Notes: generated from the letters alone by a model not told the origin. A DNA stretch of 64,000 nt from Streptomyces glomeratus (GCF_021462825.1 NZ_JAKEEB010000002.1:62001-126000), one strand, 5' to 3'; positions 23,761-33,562 are shown, counted from the stretch's first letter. Program-made: numbers and translations.

Positions 23761-25458
23761 ATGACCGGGCGCTGGGCTCTCGCTCCGGCCGAGGACGGCG
23801 GCGTGGAGGTCGCCGCCCTCGGCCCGGACGGCCTGCCCGCCGGGCCCGTGGTCAAGGAGGAGGATCTCGCCGCGGCCGTGCGGGCACGGCCCGAGGTCAC
23901 CCGGTGGGTCTGGCGGTCCACCGCCGACGTCCAGCCGCGTCTGCTCGCCACGGGGGTGCGAGTCGACCGGTGCTATGACGTCGAGGCCGCCGAGAGCCTC
24001 CTCCTCGGCCACGAGGGACGCCTCGGTGAGCCCCGCTCGGCCGCCGCCGCGCTGGCCCGGCTGCGCGGCGGCCCCGTACCGCCGGATCCCCCGCCGCGCT
24101 CCGCCGAGCCCGGCTCTCAGTCCTCCCTGTTCGAGCCGCGCCCCGTCCGCGTCCCCCTCAAGGACCTCGTCGAGGTGTACGCGGACCAGCAGCGCCGGCA
24201 CGACGCCACCGCGCACCCGGACCGCATGCGGCTGCTCACCGCCGTCGAGTCGGCCGGGATGCTCGTGGCCTCCGAGATGAACCGGTCCGGACTGCCCTGG
24301 AGCGCCGACGTCCACCGGGAAGTGCTCCACGAACTGCTCGGCGAGCGGTACGCGGGCGGCGGCGAACCCCGGCGGCTGGCCGAACTGGCCGACGAGGTGT
24401 CGGCCGCCTTCGGCCGCCGGGTGAGACCCGATCTGCCCGCCGACGTCGTCAAGGCGTTCGCCCAGGCCGGGATCCGGGTGCGGTCCACCCGCCGCTGGGA
24501 GATCGAGTCCGTCGACCACCCCGCCGTGAAACCCCTCCTGGAGTACAAGCGGCTGTACCGCATCTGGGTCGCCCACGGCTGGTCCTGGCTTCAGGACTGG
24601 GTGCGCGACGGCCGCTTCCGTCCCGAGTACCTGCCGGGCGGCACGGTCACCGGCCGCTGGGTCACCAATGGCGGCGGCGCCCTGCAGATCCCCAAGGTCA
24701 TCCGGCGCGCCGTGGTCGCCGATCCGGGCTGGCGGCTCGTCGTGGCCGATGCCGCCCAGATGGAGCCGCGAGTCCTCGCCGCGATCTCGCGCGATCCGGC
24801 GTTCATGGAGGTGGCGGGCCGCGAGGCCGACCTCTACCAGTCGGTGTCGGACCGCGCGTTCTCCGGCGACCGCGCCCAGGCCAAGCTCGCCGTGCTCGGC
24901 GCGATCTACGGCCAGACCTCCGGCGACGGCCTGAAGAACCTGGCCGCCCTGCGCCGCCGCTTCCCCAGAGCCGTCGCGTACGTCGACGAAGCGGCCCGCG
25001 CGGGCGAGGAGGGCCGGCTCGTCCGCACCTGGCTCGGACGGACGTCCCCGCCGGCGGCCGGCGCCTCCGAGGACGCCACGGAGGAAGCGGGCATTCCGCA
25101 GGAGGACGGCCCGGAGGGCGCGGCCGGTGAGTCCCAGCAGTGGATGCCGGGGTACGCCTCCACGAACTCCCGTGCCCGCGGCCGCTTCGCGCGCAACTTC
25201 GTGGTGCAGGGCAGCGCCGCCGACTGGGCCCTGGTGCTCCTGGCCGCCCTGCGCCGCCTCTGCGCCGGCCTCGCCGCCGAACTGGTCTTCTTCCAGCACG
25301 ACGAGGTGATCGTGCACTGCCCGGCCGAGGAGACGGACACGGTGGTCGCGGCGATCCAGGAGGCCTCCGACCTGGCGATGCGGCTGACGTTCGGCGAGAC
25401 ACCGGTACGCATTCCGTTCACCACGGCGGTCGTGGAGTGCTATGCGGACGCGAAGTGA
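23761..25458 (+). CDS. Family A DNA polymerase-like protein ('bifunctional 3'-5' exonuclease/DNA polymerase' family)
   Basis: 565-residue protein carrying a complete polymerase domain. Motif A is VVADAAQMEPRVLAAISRD (near residue 325), the O-helix block is RAQAKLAVLGAIYGQTSG, and motif C is FFQHDEVIVHCP (near 515). The N-terminal region keeps the position of an exonuclease domain but shows no clear DxE pair, and the 5'-nuclease domain of PolA is absent. An insert of about 35 residues (AAGASEDATEEAGIPQEDGPEGAA) precedes the QxxxxMPGYASTNSRARG block. A role in repair is plausible but not shown. It converges on the SARP gene. Confidence 0.9.
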   Translation: MTGRWALAPAEDGGVEVAALGPDGLPAGPVVKEEDLAAAVRARPEVTRWVWRSTADVQPRLLATGVRVDRCYDVEAAESLLLGHEGRLGEPRSAAAALARLRGGPVPPDPPPRSAEPGSQSSLFEPRPVRVPLKDLVEVYADQQRRHDATAHPDRMRLLTAVESAGMLVASEMNRSGLPWSADVHREVLHELLGERYAGGGEPRRLAELADEVSAAFGRRVRPDLPADVVKAFAQAGIRVRSTRRWEIESVDHPAVKPLLEYKRLYRIWVAHGWSWLQDWVRDGRFRPEYLPGGTVTGRWVTNGGGALQIPKVIRRAVVADPGWRLVVADAAQMEPRVLAAISRDPAFMEVAGREADLYQSVSDRAFSGDRAQAKLAVLGAIYGQTSGDGLKNLAALRRRFPRAVAYVDEAARAGEEGRLVRTWLGRTSPPAAGASEDATEEAGIPQEDGPEGAAGESQQWMPGYASTNSRARGRFARNFVVQGSAADWALVLLAALRRLCAGLAAELVFFQHDEVIVHCPAEETDTVVAAIQEASDLAMRLTFGETPVRIPFTTAVVECYADAK

Positions 25459-25491
25459 AGTCCCCCTACGGGTGCTGCCGCCAGGCTCGGC

Positions 25492-28400
25492 TCACCCCTC
25501 CGCCAGTCGCTCCCTGAGCTCCCCGGCCACCGGACTGTCCGTGGCGTCCAGCGCGGCGAGGGCGGCCGTCCACTGCCGGCGGGCCTCCGCTTCCTCGCCG
25601 TCCGCCAGATGGAGCAGACCCCGCTGGTGGCGGGCGAGACCCTCGACGTAGCAGTCGCCGCGGCGGCGGGCGAGGTTCCGCAGCACATCGCACTCCCGCG
25701 CGGCCCGCTCCGAGTCCCCCCGCTCCCGCAGCGCCCGCACCAGCCCGAGCCGGGTCTGCGACTCGCCCTGCCAGTGTCCGTGGCCGCCGAGGATGCGCAA
25801 ACTCTCCTCGAAGTGCGGTACGGCGGCGTCCGGTTCACCGAGCGTGAGATGGGCGAAGCCGATGTTGCAGTGTGCGGTGTGGCGGACGACGACGTGGCCC
25901 ATCCGCTCGCCGATCTCCAGGCTCCGGCGGTGGTGGACGACGGCGGCCCGCGGGTCGGTGTGCGCGTAGAGGTTGCCGAGGTTGCTGTAGGTGAGGGCCT
26001 CCTGCAGCGGGTCGTTCAGGCTCCGCGTGTACTCCAGGCACTGCCGCAGCGTCTCGCCGGTCTCCTCGTACCGGCCGAGCCGCTCCAGGAGTACCGCGCG
26101 ATTGTTGAGGCCCCGGAGCAGGCAGGAGAGGTGGCCGAGGCGCCGCCAGATCTCCAGCGCCTCGTCGAGCTGGGCGAGCGCGTCGTTGCCCCGGCCCTTC
26201 AGGCAGTTCAGACCGGCCAGGTCCAGCAGCGCGAACGCCTCCGCAGGCGCGTCACCGAGCCGGCGCGCACCGTGCAGGGCGGCGCACGCGAGCACCTCCA
26301 ACTCGGCGACATGGCCGCGGCGCTGAAGATGGGGAGCGATCAGGCGCACGAGCAGCGGGACATGGCTGGAGGTGTCCGCATGTCGCTCCACCAGCGCGAC
26401 CACGTTGTCCAGCTCGAGGACGAGCCAGTCGGCGGCAGCCCGCGGGGAGCCGAAGACGGGCGCGGCCGCCACGTCCTCGGCGTATGACTCCGGCTGTGAC
26501 GGGGTCGCCCGCAGCCGGTCCTCACGCTCGGTACCCGACTCGACGGTGGCCTCGTACGCACGGGTGGCCATGGCGGTGTACCAGCGCAGGGCGACATCCG
26601 CGGGGCAGGGCTTCGCGGGATTCGCCGCACCGCGGCCCCTCGTTCCGCGGGCCGTGGCCTCCTCGTCCACGGCGGCCTCTCCGCTCACCGCGGCCTCGTC
26701 GCCCACCATTGCCTTCTCGCTCACCGCGGTCTCATCGCTCACGGCCTCTTCGCTCACCGCGGTCTCGCGGGCGAAGTCCCGGACGAGGTCGTGCGGTGCG
26801 TACCGCCCGTACGCCGTCTCCTCCAGCAGGGCGACATCGACGAGCCGGTCGAGGGCGGCCTCGGCGCGGCGTTCGTCGGTGCCGAGGAGGCGGGCGAGCA
26901 GGGCCGCCCCGTAGCCGGGCAGGTCCAGCGCGCCGATACGGCCGAGTGCCCGCGCCGCATCCCGGTCGGCCTCACGGTCCGAGGCCCGCAGGGCGTCGTG
27001 CGCGACGGCGAGTGATCTGCGCACGCTCAGATCGTCGTACTCCAGGTGGTGCAGCCGGCCCTCGGTGGCGGCCAGTTGCACGGCCAGGACGTCCGGGGCG
27101 AGCGCGCGGCGGGCGGCGAGCCGAGCCGCGACGACACGCAGGGCGAGGGGCAGCCGCCCTGCGAGTTCGACCAGCGGATGCGTGGCGTCGAGCCCGTCCC
27201 GGCCGGATACCGCGCGGAGCAGGGCCGCACTTTCCTCGTCGGACAGGGGGGCGAGCGGAACCCGGTGGGCGCCGTCGAGCGCGGTGAGCGGAGAACGGCT
27301 CGTCACGATCACCGCACAACCGGGTCCGCCGGGCAGCAGTGGCCTCACCTGAGCCGCGTTCGCGGCGTCGTCCAGCACCATCAGGGTGCGGGTGGGGGCC
27401 AGCAGTGAGCGCAGCAGCGCGGCCGCCGCGTCCGGGTGTGCGGGGATACGGCGGGGCTCGGCGCCGAGGTCGCGCAGCAGTGCGCTGAGCGCCTGCTCGG
27501 CGGTGAGCGGGGTCATGCCAGGCGTGGCGCCATGCAGATTGATGTAGAGCTGGCCATCGGTGAATCGTTTCCGCAGTCCGTGCGCCACATACAGCGCGAG
27601 CGCGCTCTTGCCGACCCCGGCCATACCGCTGAGCACGGCGACGCGAGGGGTGTCGCGTTCGGCTCCGAGAAAGCGCAGCAGCGCGTCGCGAACGGCGTCG
27701 CGGCCGGTGAAGTGCGCGGGGGCGGGGGGAAGCTGGGCGGGCCGGGGCACGGCGTGAACGGTCCAGGGCAGGTCGGGTGCGGCGGGGGCGCCCGCGCCGG
27801 GCGCGCCGGGGACGCCGCGAGCGCCGGGTTCCGCTGCGGCGTGCGGTCCGTCGTGCGGTTCGTCGGCGGTCTTACCGTCGGCGTGCCTGCCGTCGGCGTG
27901 CCTGCGGTTGGAGTCCCTGTCATTGGCGTTTCTGCCGCCGGCTTGGCTGTCGTCGGCGTTTCTGCCGTCGGCTCGCCCGTCGTCGGCGTTTCTGCCACCG
28001 GCATTCGTACCGTCGATGTCCGTACCGTCGATGTCCCGGCCGTCGATGTCCCAGCCGTCGACATTTCTGCCGACGGCGTCCCTGCCGCCGGTCTTTCCAT
28101 CGCCGGCACGCCCGCCACCGATGTGGCCACCGCCCGTGTGCCCACCGCCCGTGTACCCACCGCCCATGTGGACACCGCCGATGCGCCCACCGTCCGCCAC
28201 CGCTCCTTCGGTGCCGATAGGGCGGGCACGGATGCCGTCGGCTCCGTTGCCCTCGGCCCGCGTGCCGCCGGCCTGCGCAGGGCCGACGCTTCTCTGTCGC
28301 CGTTCGGGCGCACCCGGGTCGTCCCGGAGGATCTCCAGATGGGCCTCGCGCACCGCGCCGCCGGGCTCGACCCCGAGTTCCTCGATGAGCCGTTCACGCA

Positions 28401-29073
28401 GATCCCGGTGGACGGCCAGGGCCTCGGCCGGACGGCCGGTGCGGTGCAGTACGAGCATGAGCAGCCGATGGAAGCCCTCCCGCAGCGGGTGTTCGGCCAC
28501 CAGTGCGGCCAGCTCTGGTACGAGACCGCCAAGGCGGGCACCACCGAGGTACAGCTCGGCGTCGTACCGCCACTCCAGGACCAGCAGCCGCGCCTCCTCC
28601 AGGCGCTGCACCAGCGCGTGCCCGCCGGTCTCCGGGGACGGTCCGCCGAGTGGGGCTCCACGCCATAGGGCGAGCGCGGAGGACGCCTCGTCTACGGTGC
28701 GCTCCCAGTCACGGACGGTGTGCGCGGCGCGGGCCGCGGCAACGTGCCCCTCGAAGACGCGGACGTCCAGCTCACCCTCGTCAACCCGCAGGAGATAGCC
28801 GGGCGGCACGGCCCGCAGCCGTTCGGGACCGTCCTCGCCCAGCAGGCGGCGCAGGCGCGTGACGTGGTTCTGGAGGGACGCCTGCGCGGAGGCCGGCGGT
28901 GCGCCACCCCACAGGGCGTCCTTCAGCGCGTCGACCGAGACGACCCGGCCCGGCTCCAGCAAAAGCGCGACCAGCAGGGCACGCATCTTGCCACTGCCGA
29001 TCGGCCGGCTCTCGCCGTCGGTGTCGTACATGACGGGCGGACCCAGCAGTCCGAAACGCAGCCCGTGCCGCAT
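25492..29073 (-). CDS. AfsR/SARP-family regulator with NB-ARC and TPR domains
   Basis: 1193-residue regulator. The N-terminal winged helix (GLLGPPVMYDTDGESRPIGSGKMRALLVALLL) and bacterial transcriptional activation domain cover about residues 1-260. An NB-ARC ATPase follows (P-loop GMAGVGKSALALYVAHGL near residue 484), and TPR repeats run from about 900 to the end. This is the AfsR layout: DNA binding switched by ATP binding or phosphorylation, usually controlling secondary metabolism. Between SARP and NB-ARC lies about 150 residues of repetitive Gly/Asp/Asn sequence. A second repetitive insert, AVSEEAVSDETAVSEKA-like, lies near residue 780. I chose ATG 29073 (MRHGLRFGLLGPP). No biosynthetic cluster adjoins it. 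Confidence 0.92.
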   Translation of the reverse strand: MRHGLRFGLLGPPVMYDTDGESRPIGSGKMRALLVALLLEPGRVVSVDALKDALWGGAPPASAQASLQNHVTRLRRLLGEDGPERLRAVPPGYLLRVDEGELDVRVFEGHVAAARAAHTVRDWERTVDEASSALALWRGAPLGGPSPETGGHALVQRLEEARLLVLEWRYDAELYLGGARLGGLVPELAALVAEHPLREGFHRLLMLVLHRTGRPAEALAVHRDLRERLIEELGVEPGGAVREAHLEILRDDPGAPERRQRSVGPAQAGGTRAEGNGADGIRARPIGTEGAVADGGRIGGVHMGGGYTGGGHTGGGHIGGGRAGDGKTGGRDAVGRNVDGWDIDGRDIDGTDIDGTNAGGRNADDGRADGRNADDSQAGGRNANDRDSNRRHADGRHADGKTADEPHDGPHAAAEPGARGVPGAPGAGAPAAPDLPWTVHAVPRPAQLPPAPAHFTGRDAVRDALLRFLGAERDTPRVAVLSGMAGVGKSALALYVAHGLRKRFTDGQLYINLHGATPGMTPLTAEQALSALLRDLGAEPRRIPAHPDAAAALLRSLLAPTRTLMVLDDAANAAQVRPLLPGGPGCAVIVTSRSPLTALDGAHRVPLAPLSDEESAALLRAVSGRDGLDATHPLVELAGRLPLALRVVAARLAARRALAPDVLAVQLAATEGRLHHLEYDDLSVRRSLAVAHDALRASDREADRDAARALGRIGALDLPGYGAALLARLLGTDERRAEAALDRLVDVALLEETAYGRYAPHDLVRDFARETAVSEEAVSDETAVSEKAMVGDEAAVSGEAAVDEEATARGTRGRGAANPAKPCPADVALRWYTAMATRAYEATVESGTEREDRLRATPSQPESYAEDVAAAPVFGSPRAAADWLVLELDNVVALVERHADTSSHVPLLVRLIAPHLQRRGHVAELEVLACAALHGARRLGDAPAEAFALLDLAGLNCLKGRGNDALAQLDEALEIWRRLGHLSCLLRGLNNRAVLLERLGRYEETGETLRQCLEYTRSLNDPLQEALTYSNLGNLYAHTDPRAAVVHHRRSLEIGERMGHVVVRHTAHCNIGFAHLTLGEPDAAVPHFEESLRILGGHGHWQGESQTRLGLVRALRERGDSERAARECDVLRNLARRRGDCYVEGLARHQRGLLHLADGEEAEARRQWTAALAALDATDSPVAGELRERLAEG
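27850..28210 (-). repeat. Fifteen-bp-period repetitive linker inside the SARP gene
   Basis: DNA with a 15-bp period (for example CCGTCGATGTCC units near 28010-28070 and TCGTCGGCGTTTCTGCC near 27950-28000). It encodes pentads such as GGGHT-GGGHI, DGRDI-DGTDI and GGRNA. It joins the activation domain to the NB-ARC domain. Confidence 0.75.
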
Positions 29074-29401
29074 AGCCGCCCCGCTGCCCTTCCGCCCGGC
29101 CCGACGGCCGTGCCTCACTTCACCGTGCGGCACGGCTGCCCCGCACCGACCTGCCGTGCGGCACAACCGCCGCGTTCCGCCGTGGACTTCGCGTCCGCGT
29201 GCGGCGAGATCCGGCCGTCCGGCCCACGAGTCCTCCCGGGAACCGAGCAGCTCACGGCTCATTCCGGAACCGTTGGCCACATGTTAGCGATCTGTTGGCG
29301 TGGCCTGATGTAATCCCTTCATCGGATCTGGCCCGACGGTGCGCGCGTAGATGCGCAGCTCGGGGGAGTGTCGCCGCCGTGGCCGGATTCCGGAAACACG
29401 A

Positions 29402-29434
29402 GGGCCCGGTCGGCGGAGGTGAACGACCGGGTCC
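29402..29434 (-). terminator. Hairpin terminator after the GT2 gene
   Basis: Arms GGGCCCGGTCG / CGACCGGGTCC (one G-T pair) with an 11-nt loop, about 45 bp beyond the end of the minus-strand glycosyltransferase gene. It would also isolate the SARP gene from read-through. Confidence 0.65.
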
Positions 29435-29479
29435 TTCGTCATTCAACGGCCCCTGGCCGGGCCGTTCTGGGGGGACGTT

Positions 29480-30391
29480 CTACAGGACAGGCGGTCGGCC
29501 GAGCCTCGTCAGCCGCCACACGGTGCGCCAGCGCATGGGCCGTCGCTCCCCGCCCGAGGTGCGCAGACCCTCCACGAACCCGCCGAACCAGGCCCTCAGC
29601 CCGCCGACCGATCGCGTCCGCAGGAGCGTGACGGCGATCCAGACCCCGAGGTGCACGGGGATGAGCGGCAGGGGCAGCCGCCGCCGCACGAGCCACACGC
29701 GGTTCCGCGCGGTGACCCGGTAGTAGATGGCATGCCGGGCGGGCGAGGTCTTCGGGTGCTGGAGAAGCAGTTCGGGCACGTAGAGGATGGTCCAGCCGGC
29801 GTCGGCCGCGCGCCAGGCGAGGTCCGTCTCCTCGTGGGCGAAGAAGAACTCGGCGGGCCAGTCCCCGATCTCGGAGAGCATCACCATGGACAGCGCATGG
29901 CCCCCGCCGAGGAAACCGGTCACCGGTCCGCCACGAAGCGGATCGGCGGCCCCGACCCGCGGCACATGCCGCCGCTGGGTCTCGCCGTGCTCATCGGCGA
30001 TACGGAACCCGACGATGCCCAGCCTGGGGTCGGCCACGTAGAGGTCCCGTACGCGCCGGAGGACGTCGGCGTCCACGAGCAGTCCGTCGTCGTCCAGTTC
30101 GACCACGACGTCCACGTCCCCGAACTCCCGGAGCCGGGCGAGGGCAACGTTTCGCCCGCCGGGGCAGCCGAGGTTCTCGTCGACCTCGATGCAGGTGACC
30201 TCACCGGGAAGGCCGAGGCGCTCGGCGAACTCGGGCAGGGGGCAGCCATTGCCGACGACGACGATGCGGGACGGGGCGAGGTCCTGCTTGGCGACGGAGG
30301 TGAGCAGGGCGTCGACCTCCGCGGGACGATTGCCCATGGTGACGACGGCGACGGCGATACGGGGCCCCGGTTCCTGCTGCGGTTGCGACAC
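29480..30391 (-). CDS. Glycosyltransferase family 2 protein
   Basis: 303-residue GT-A fold enzyme. The nucleotide-binding start is RIAVAVVTMGNRPAEVDALLTSVAKQ, and the acidic metal motif appears as VVELDDDGLLVDADVL near residue 95. FLGGGHALSMV and FAHEETDLAWRAADAGW are the GT2 acceptor-side blocks. Sugar donor and acceptor are unknown. The GTG at 30391 gives VSQPQQEPGPRIAV; the frame continues to 30538 without conserved sequence. A hairpin follows. Confidence 0.88.
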   Translation of the reverse strand: MSQPQQEPGPRIAVAVVTMGNRPAEVDALLTSVAKQDLAPSRIVVVGNGCPLPEFAERLGLPGEVTCIEVDENLGCPGGRNVALARLREFGDVDVVVELDDDGLLVDADVLRRVRDLYVADPRLGIVGFRIADEHGETQRRHVPRVGAADPLRGGPVTGFLGGGHALSMVMLSEIGDWPAEFFFAHEETDLAWRAADAGWTILYVPELLLQHPKTSPARHAIYYRVTARNRVWLVRRRLPLPLIPVHLGVWIAVTLLRTRSVGGLRAWFGGFVEGLRTSGGERRPMRWRTVWRLTRLGRPPVL

Positions 30392-31010
30392 GACACCCAC
30401 CCCATCTCGGCCGACGACTGTGCACGCGATGCTAGCCGTTAACCAAGAGGACGCTCGGAGTCCTTCGGTTCTCCCCGTGCCGGATAATTTTCCGCCCCAT
30501 CCCGACGCACGCCTCAGACCCAGGCACCCTCCGCCCACTCAGCACTCAGCACTCAGCACTCAGCACTCAGCACTCAGCACTCAGCACACCGATCGGAATT
30601 CCCCGGCCGGTTACCGAATTCGGCAACACTGCCCCGCTCAAATCAATTGATTCTCGCTCGGCCATCCACACGCGAACCCGCTCTCCCGCACACGACACCT
30701 TGAACCGAATTCCGGAGCCTGAAATACCCGACCCGCTCACTGAACCCTGACCGACCCCTCTCCCTGTCCCCCTATCGCCTCCCGCCCGACCTCCCTCTCC
30801 CCTTCACTCCCCTCCGAAGGCATCGCCGCCAACCGTCCGCCGCCGGCCTCACAGCCGTGGCCGCGGCCAACCCACAGCCCCCGCCGAACGCCTGACGACC
30901 GCGAAGCGACGCCCCACCGGGTCCGGTACCCTGGCCACGACCGCGCGCAGTGCACAAGAGAAAGGGGACGGAGGATCGGAGCCCGAAAGGCGCCGTGATT
31001 CCCACCGCCG
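30392..31010. other. 619-bp intergenic region with CACTCAG repeats, no gene seen
   Basis: Contains a 7-bp tandem repeat (30536-30580) followed by an unusually AT-rich stretch (about 30590-30740, with AATTC and CAATTGATT). I see no convincing coding sequence: the frames here lack G/C third-position bias and family matches. It probably holds promoters for the GT2 gene to the left and the SpoU gene to the right. Confidence 0.6.
30536..30580. repeat. Six tandem CACTCAG heptamers
   Basis: Six exact 7-bp copies at 30536-30577 plus a partial CAC. Such perfect short repeats are rare in Streptomyces core DNA and are prone to slippage. Confidence 0.95.
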
Positions 31011-31847
31011 ATGCCGTCCAACCCGCGGGCTGGTTCGCCCAAGGAAATCTCCAGCCCCAGCAATCCTCATGTGAAGGAACTCGCCGCACTCCGCCGCCGA
31101 CGGAACCGGCAGAATTCCGGAGTGACCCTCGTGGAGGGTTATGAGGAGCTGGATCTCGCCCTGCGGGCCGGAGTCCGTCCCCGCGAGCTCTATTTCTGCC
31201 CCGCGCTGACCGGCGATTCGGACCCGAGGAACGTCCTGGACCGCGCGGCCGAACGCGGTGCCGCCCTGTTCAGCCTGAGCCGTCAGGCCTTCGACAAGGC
31301 CGCCTACCGCGAGGGACCGGACGGCTGGCTCGCCGTCGTACCGGACATCCAGACCGATCTCTCCCGCATCAAGGTCGACGACAGGTCCCTCTTCCTCGTG
31401 TGCGAGAGCGTCGAGAAGCCCGGCAACCTGGGCTCGATGCTGCGCACCGCGGACGCGGCCGGAGTGACCGCCGTCATCTCCGCCAACCCGGTGACCGACT
31501 GGGGGAACCCGAACGTCATCCGGGCCAGCAAGGGCACCGTGTTCGCCGTCCCGATCGCCTCGGCCGACTCCGAAGAGGTCGTGCACTGGCTGGCCGAGCA
31601 CTCGGTGAAGGTCGTCGCCACCACCCCCGACACGGAGGTCCTGATGGCGGACGTCGACATGTCCGGCCCCACGGCCATCCTGGTCGGCAGCGAGAAGTAC
31701 GGCCTGTCGGACCGGTGGCTGGCGGGCAGCCACACCAAGGCGAAGATCCCCATGTTCGGCCAGGTGGACTCGCTCAACGTCGCGGTCTCGGCCGCCCTCT
31801 TCACCTACGAGGCCGTACGGCAGCGCATGGCGGCCGGACACCACTGA
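31011..31847 (+). CDS. TrmH/SpoU-family RNA 2'-O-methyltransferase
   Basis: 278-residue SPOUT enzyme using SAM to methylate ribose in rRNA or tRNA. The three family motifs are visible: NLGSMLRTADAAGVTAVI (motif 1), AILVGSEKYGLSDRWL (motif 2) and IPMFGQVDSLNVAVSAALFTYEAVRQR (motif 3). The N-terminal RRRNRQNSGVTLVEGYEELDLALRAG block is the substrate-binding domain. It belongs with 23S rRNA enzymes such as the thiostrepton- or avilamycin-resistance methylases; the exact target cannot be told. The ATG at 31011 has no clear ribosome site. Confidence 0.9.
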   Translation: MPSNPRAGSPKEISSPSNPHVKELAALRRRRNRQNSGVTLVEGYEELDLALRAGVRPRELYFCPALTGDSDPRNVLDRAAERGAALFSLSRQAFDKAAYREGPDGWLAVVPDIQTDLSRIKVDDRSLFLVCESVEKPGNLGSMLRTADAAGVTAVISANPVTDWGNPNVIRASKGTVFAVPIASADSEEVVHWLAEHSVKVVATTPDTEVLMADVDMSGPTAILVGSEKYGLSDRWLAGSHTKAKIPMFGQVDSLNVAVSAALFTYEAVRQRMAAGHH

Positions 31848-32107
31848 CGACCGCCGCGCCCGCCCGGCCGCCGTGTGCCGGGCACGGGTGTCGAGCATGA
31901 CCGGGAAACACTCCGGCAAGGCAGCCGGGCCGCCCGTTGCCGGCGCGCTGCCGTGCGCCGTCTTATCCCCTTCCTCCCCCGGACAATGAGGACTTCGCGC
32001 CCTCTCTGACGCCCCGAGCAACCCAACAGCCCCTCCGGTGCCTCTTCTTCGTGTCCATGAACCGCTGACGTCGGTTCGCACCACCCCCTCGAGGCGCCAC
32101 CACCTAC

Positions 32108-33562
32108 ATGACTTCGACGTCCCCCACGGTCGCTCGCCCGTGTCGCCTGCCCGTCTGGCCCATCCCTCTGCTGTGGACCCTCGGCCTCGGCCTGTGGGGG
32201 CTGTCCCGGCAGCACAGCGTGTGGCGGGACGAGGCCGCGACCTGGCAGGTGGCCGGACGGTCCACCACCGAGATCCGGCACATGCTGGGGCAGGTCGACG
32301 CCGTGCACGGGCTCTACTACCTGCTGATGCACGGGCTGTTCGAACTCTTCGGGCCCGGCACCACGACCCTGCGGCTGCCCTCCGTGCTGGCCATGGCGGT
32401 GGCGGCGGCCTGTGTGGCGGTCATCGGCCGGCGGCTGGCCGGAACGTGGGCGGGGCTGGGAGGAGGGCTGGCGTTGGGGCTGCTCCCGGCCGTGCAGTTC
32501 TACCTCCAGGAGGGCCGCCCGTACGCTCTGGTCGCGGCCGGCGCCGCGATCTCCACCCTGTTGCTGGTGACCGTGCTCCAGGGGCGAGGCGGGGCGGTGC
32601 GCTGGGCGGCCTACGGCGGCACCGTCCTGACCTGCGGGTTGTTGAACTGGCTGTCGCTGCTGATGCTGCCCGCGCACGCGGCGACCCTGATCTGGACGCG
32701 GGCGGGGCGCCGGATGTGGACACGATGGGCGGCGACCTCGGCGTCCGCGACGGCGTGTGTGCTGCCGTTGATCCTGTTCAGCCGAGGCCAGTCCGACCAG
32801 ATTTCCTGGATTCCACCGCTGACCTGGCACATGCTGATCGGTCCGGTGGTCCTGCTGGCCATCGGCGGCCTCGGAGCCCTGCTGGACCGGCCGCGGAGAG
32901 GCCGGCTGTCGGCGGCGGCCGTGGGGCTGCCCCTGCTCGCGGTGCCGCAGATCGCCCTGATCGTTCTCTCCCTGATCAAGCCGCTGTTTCTGGACCGGTA
33001 CGTTCTGTTCAGCCTGCTCGGTCTGGCGCTGCTGATCGGGGCGGGGCTGGGTGCGGCGATACGAGCGGCCGCGCCACGGTTCCCGAGAGCGTCGAGGTGG
33101 ATACTTCCCGTGGTGGTCGCCGTGGCGATGGTGGCGCTGCTGCCCCAGTGCCTGGCCAAGCGGTCCCCGGCGAGCCGGGTGGACGATGTCCTGGCGGCGG
33201 CGGAAGACGTACGGGGGCTCAAGAAGACCGGGGACGGGGTGCTCTTCATACCCGCGGCACGGCGGGACACCAAGCTGGTCTCCCCCGACGCCTTCGTGGG
33301 TGTGCGGGACATCGCTCTCGCGGAGAGCCCGGAGGAGTCCGGGACGCTGAAGGGCATCGAGGCCGACCCGGCCCGGATACGGGCCGCGATACTGAGCCGG
33401 CGGCGGATACTGCTGGTCACGGACGCAGCGAAGGTGGCGAGGCCGGTGGCGGCGGAGCGGGACAGGGTGAAGACCTCCGTGCTCGAGGAGTACTTCACCG
33501 TGGTGTCGGACGACCAGGTCCGCGGCCGGCGGGTGACGGTGTACGAGCGGATCGGCCCCTGA
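32108..33562 (+). CDS. Polytopic membrane glycosyltransferase, GT39/ArnT-like
   Basis: 484-residue protein with about ten membrane segments in the first 350 residues and a soluble C-terminal part. The catalytic-loop motif WRDEAATWQVAGRS near residue 40 (acidic pair after the first membrane segment) and HGLYYLLMHGLFELFG are typical of GT-C mannosyltransferases that use polyprenyl-phosphate sugars outside the membrane. Substrate unknown. It stands alone between the SpoU gene and a convergent HxlR gene. Confidence 0.85.
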   Translation: MTSTSPTVARPCRLPVWPIPLLWTLGLGLWGLSRQHSVWRDEAATWQVAGRSTTEIRHMLGQVDAVHGLYYLLMHGLFELFGPGTTTLRLPSVLAMAVAAACVAVIGRRLAGTWAGLGGGLALGLLPAVQFYLQEGRPYALVAAGAAISTLLLVTVLQGRGGAVRWAAYGGTVLTCGLLNWLSLLMLPAHAATLIWTRAGRRMWTRWAATSASATACVLPLILFSRGQSDQISWIPPLTWHMLIGPVVLLAIGGLGALLDRPRRGRLSAAAVGLPLLAVPQIALIVLSLIKPLFLDRYVLFSLLGLALLIGAGLGAAIRAAAPRFPRASRWILPVVVAVAMVALLPQCLAKRSPASRVDDVLAAAEDVRGLKKTGDGVLFIPAARRDTKLVSPDAFVGVRDIALAESPEESGTLKGIEADPARIRAAILSRRRILLVTDAAKVARPVAAERDRVKTSVLEEYFTVVSDDQVRGRRVTVYERIGP

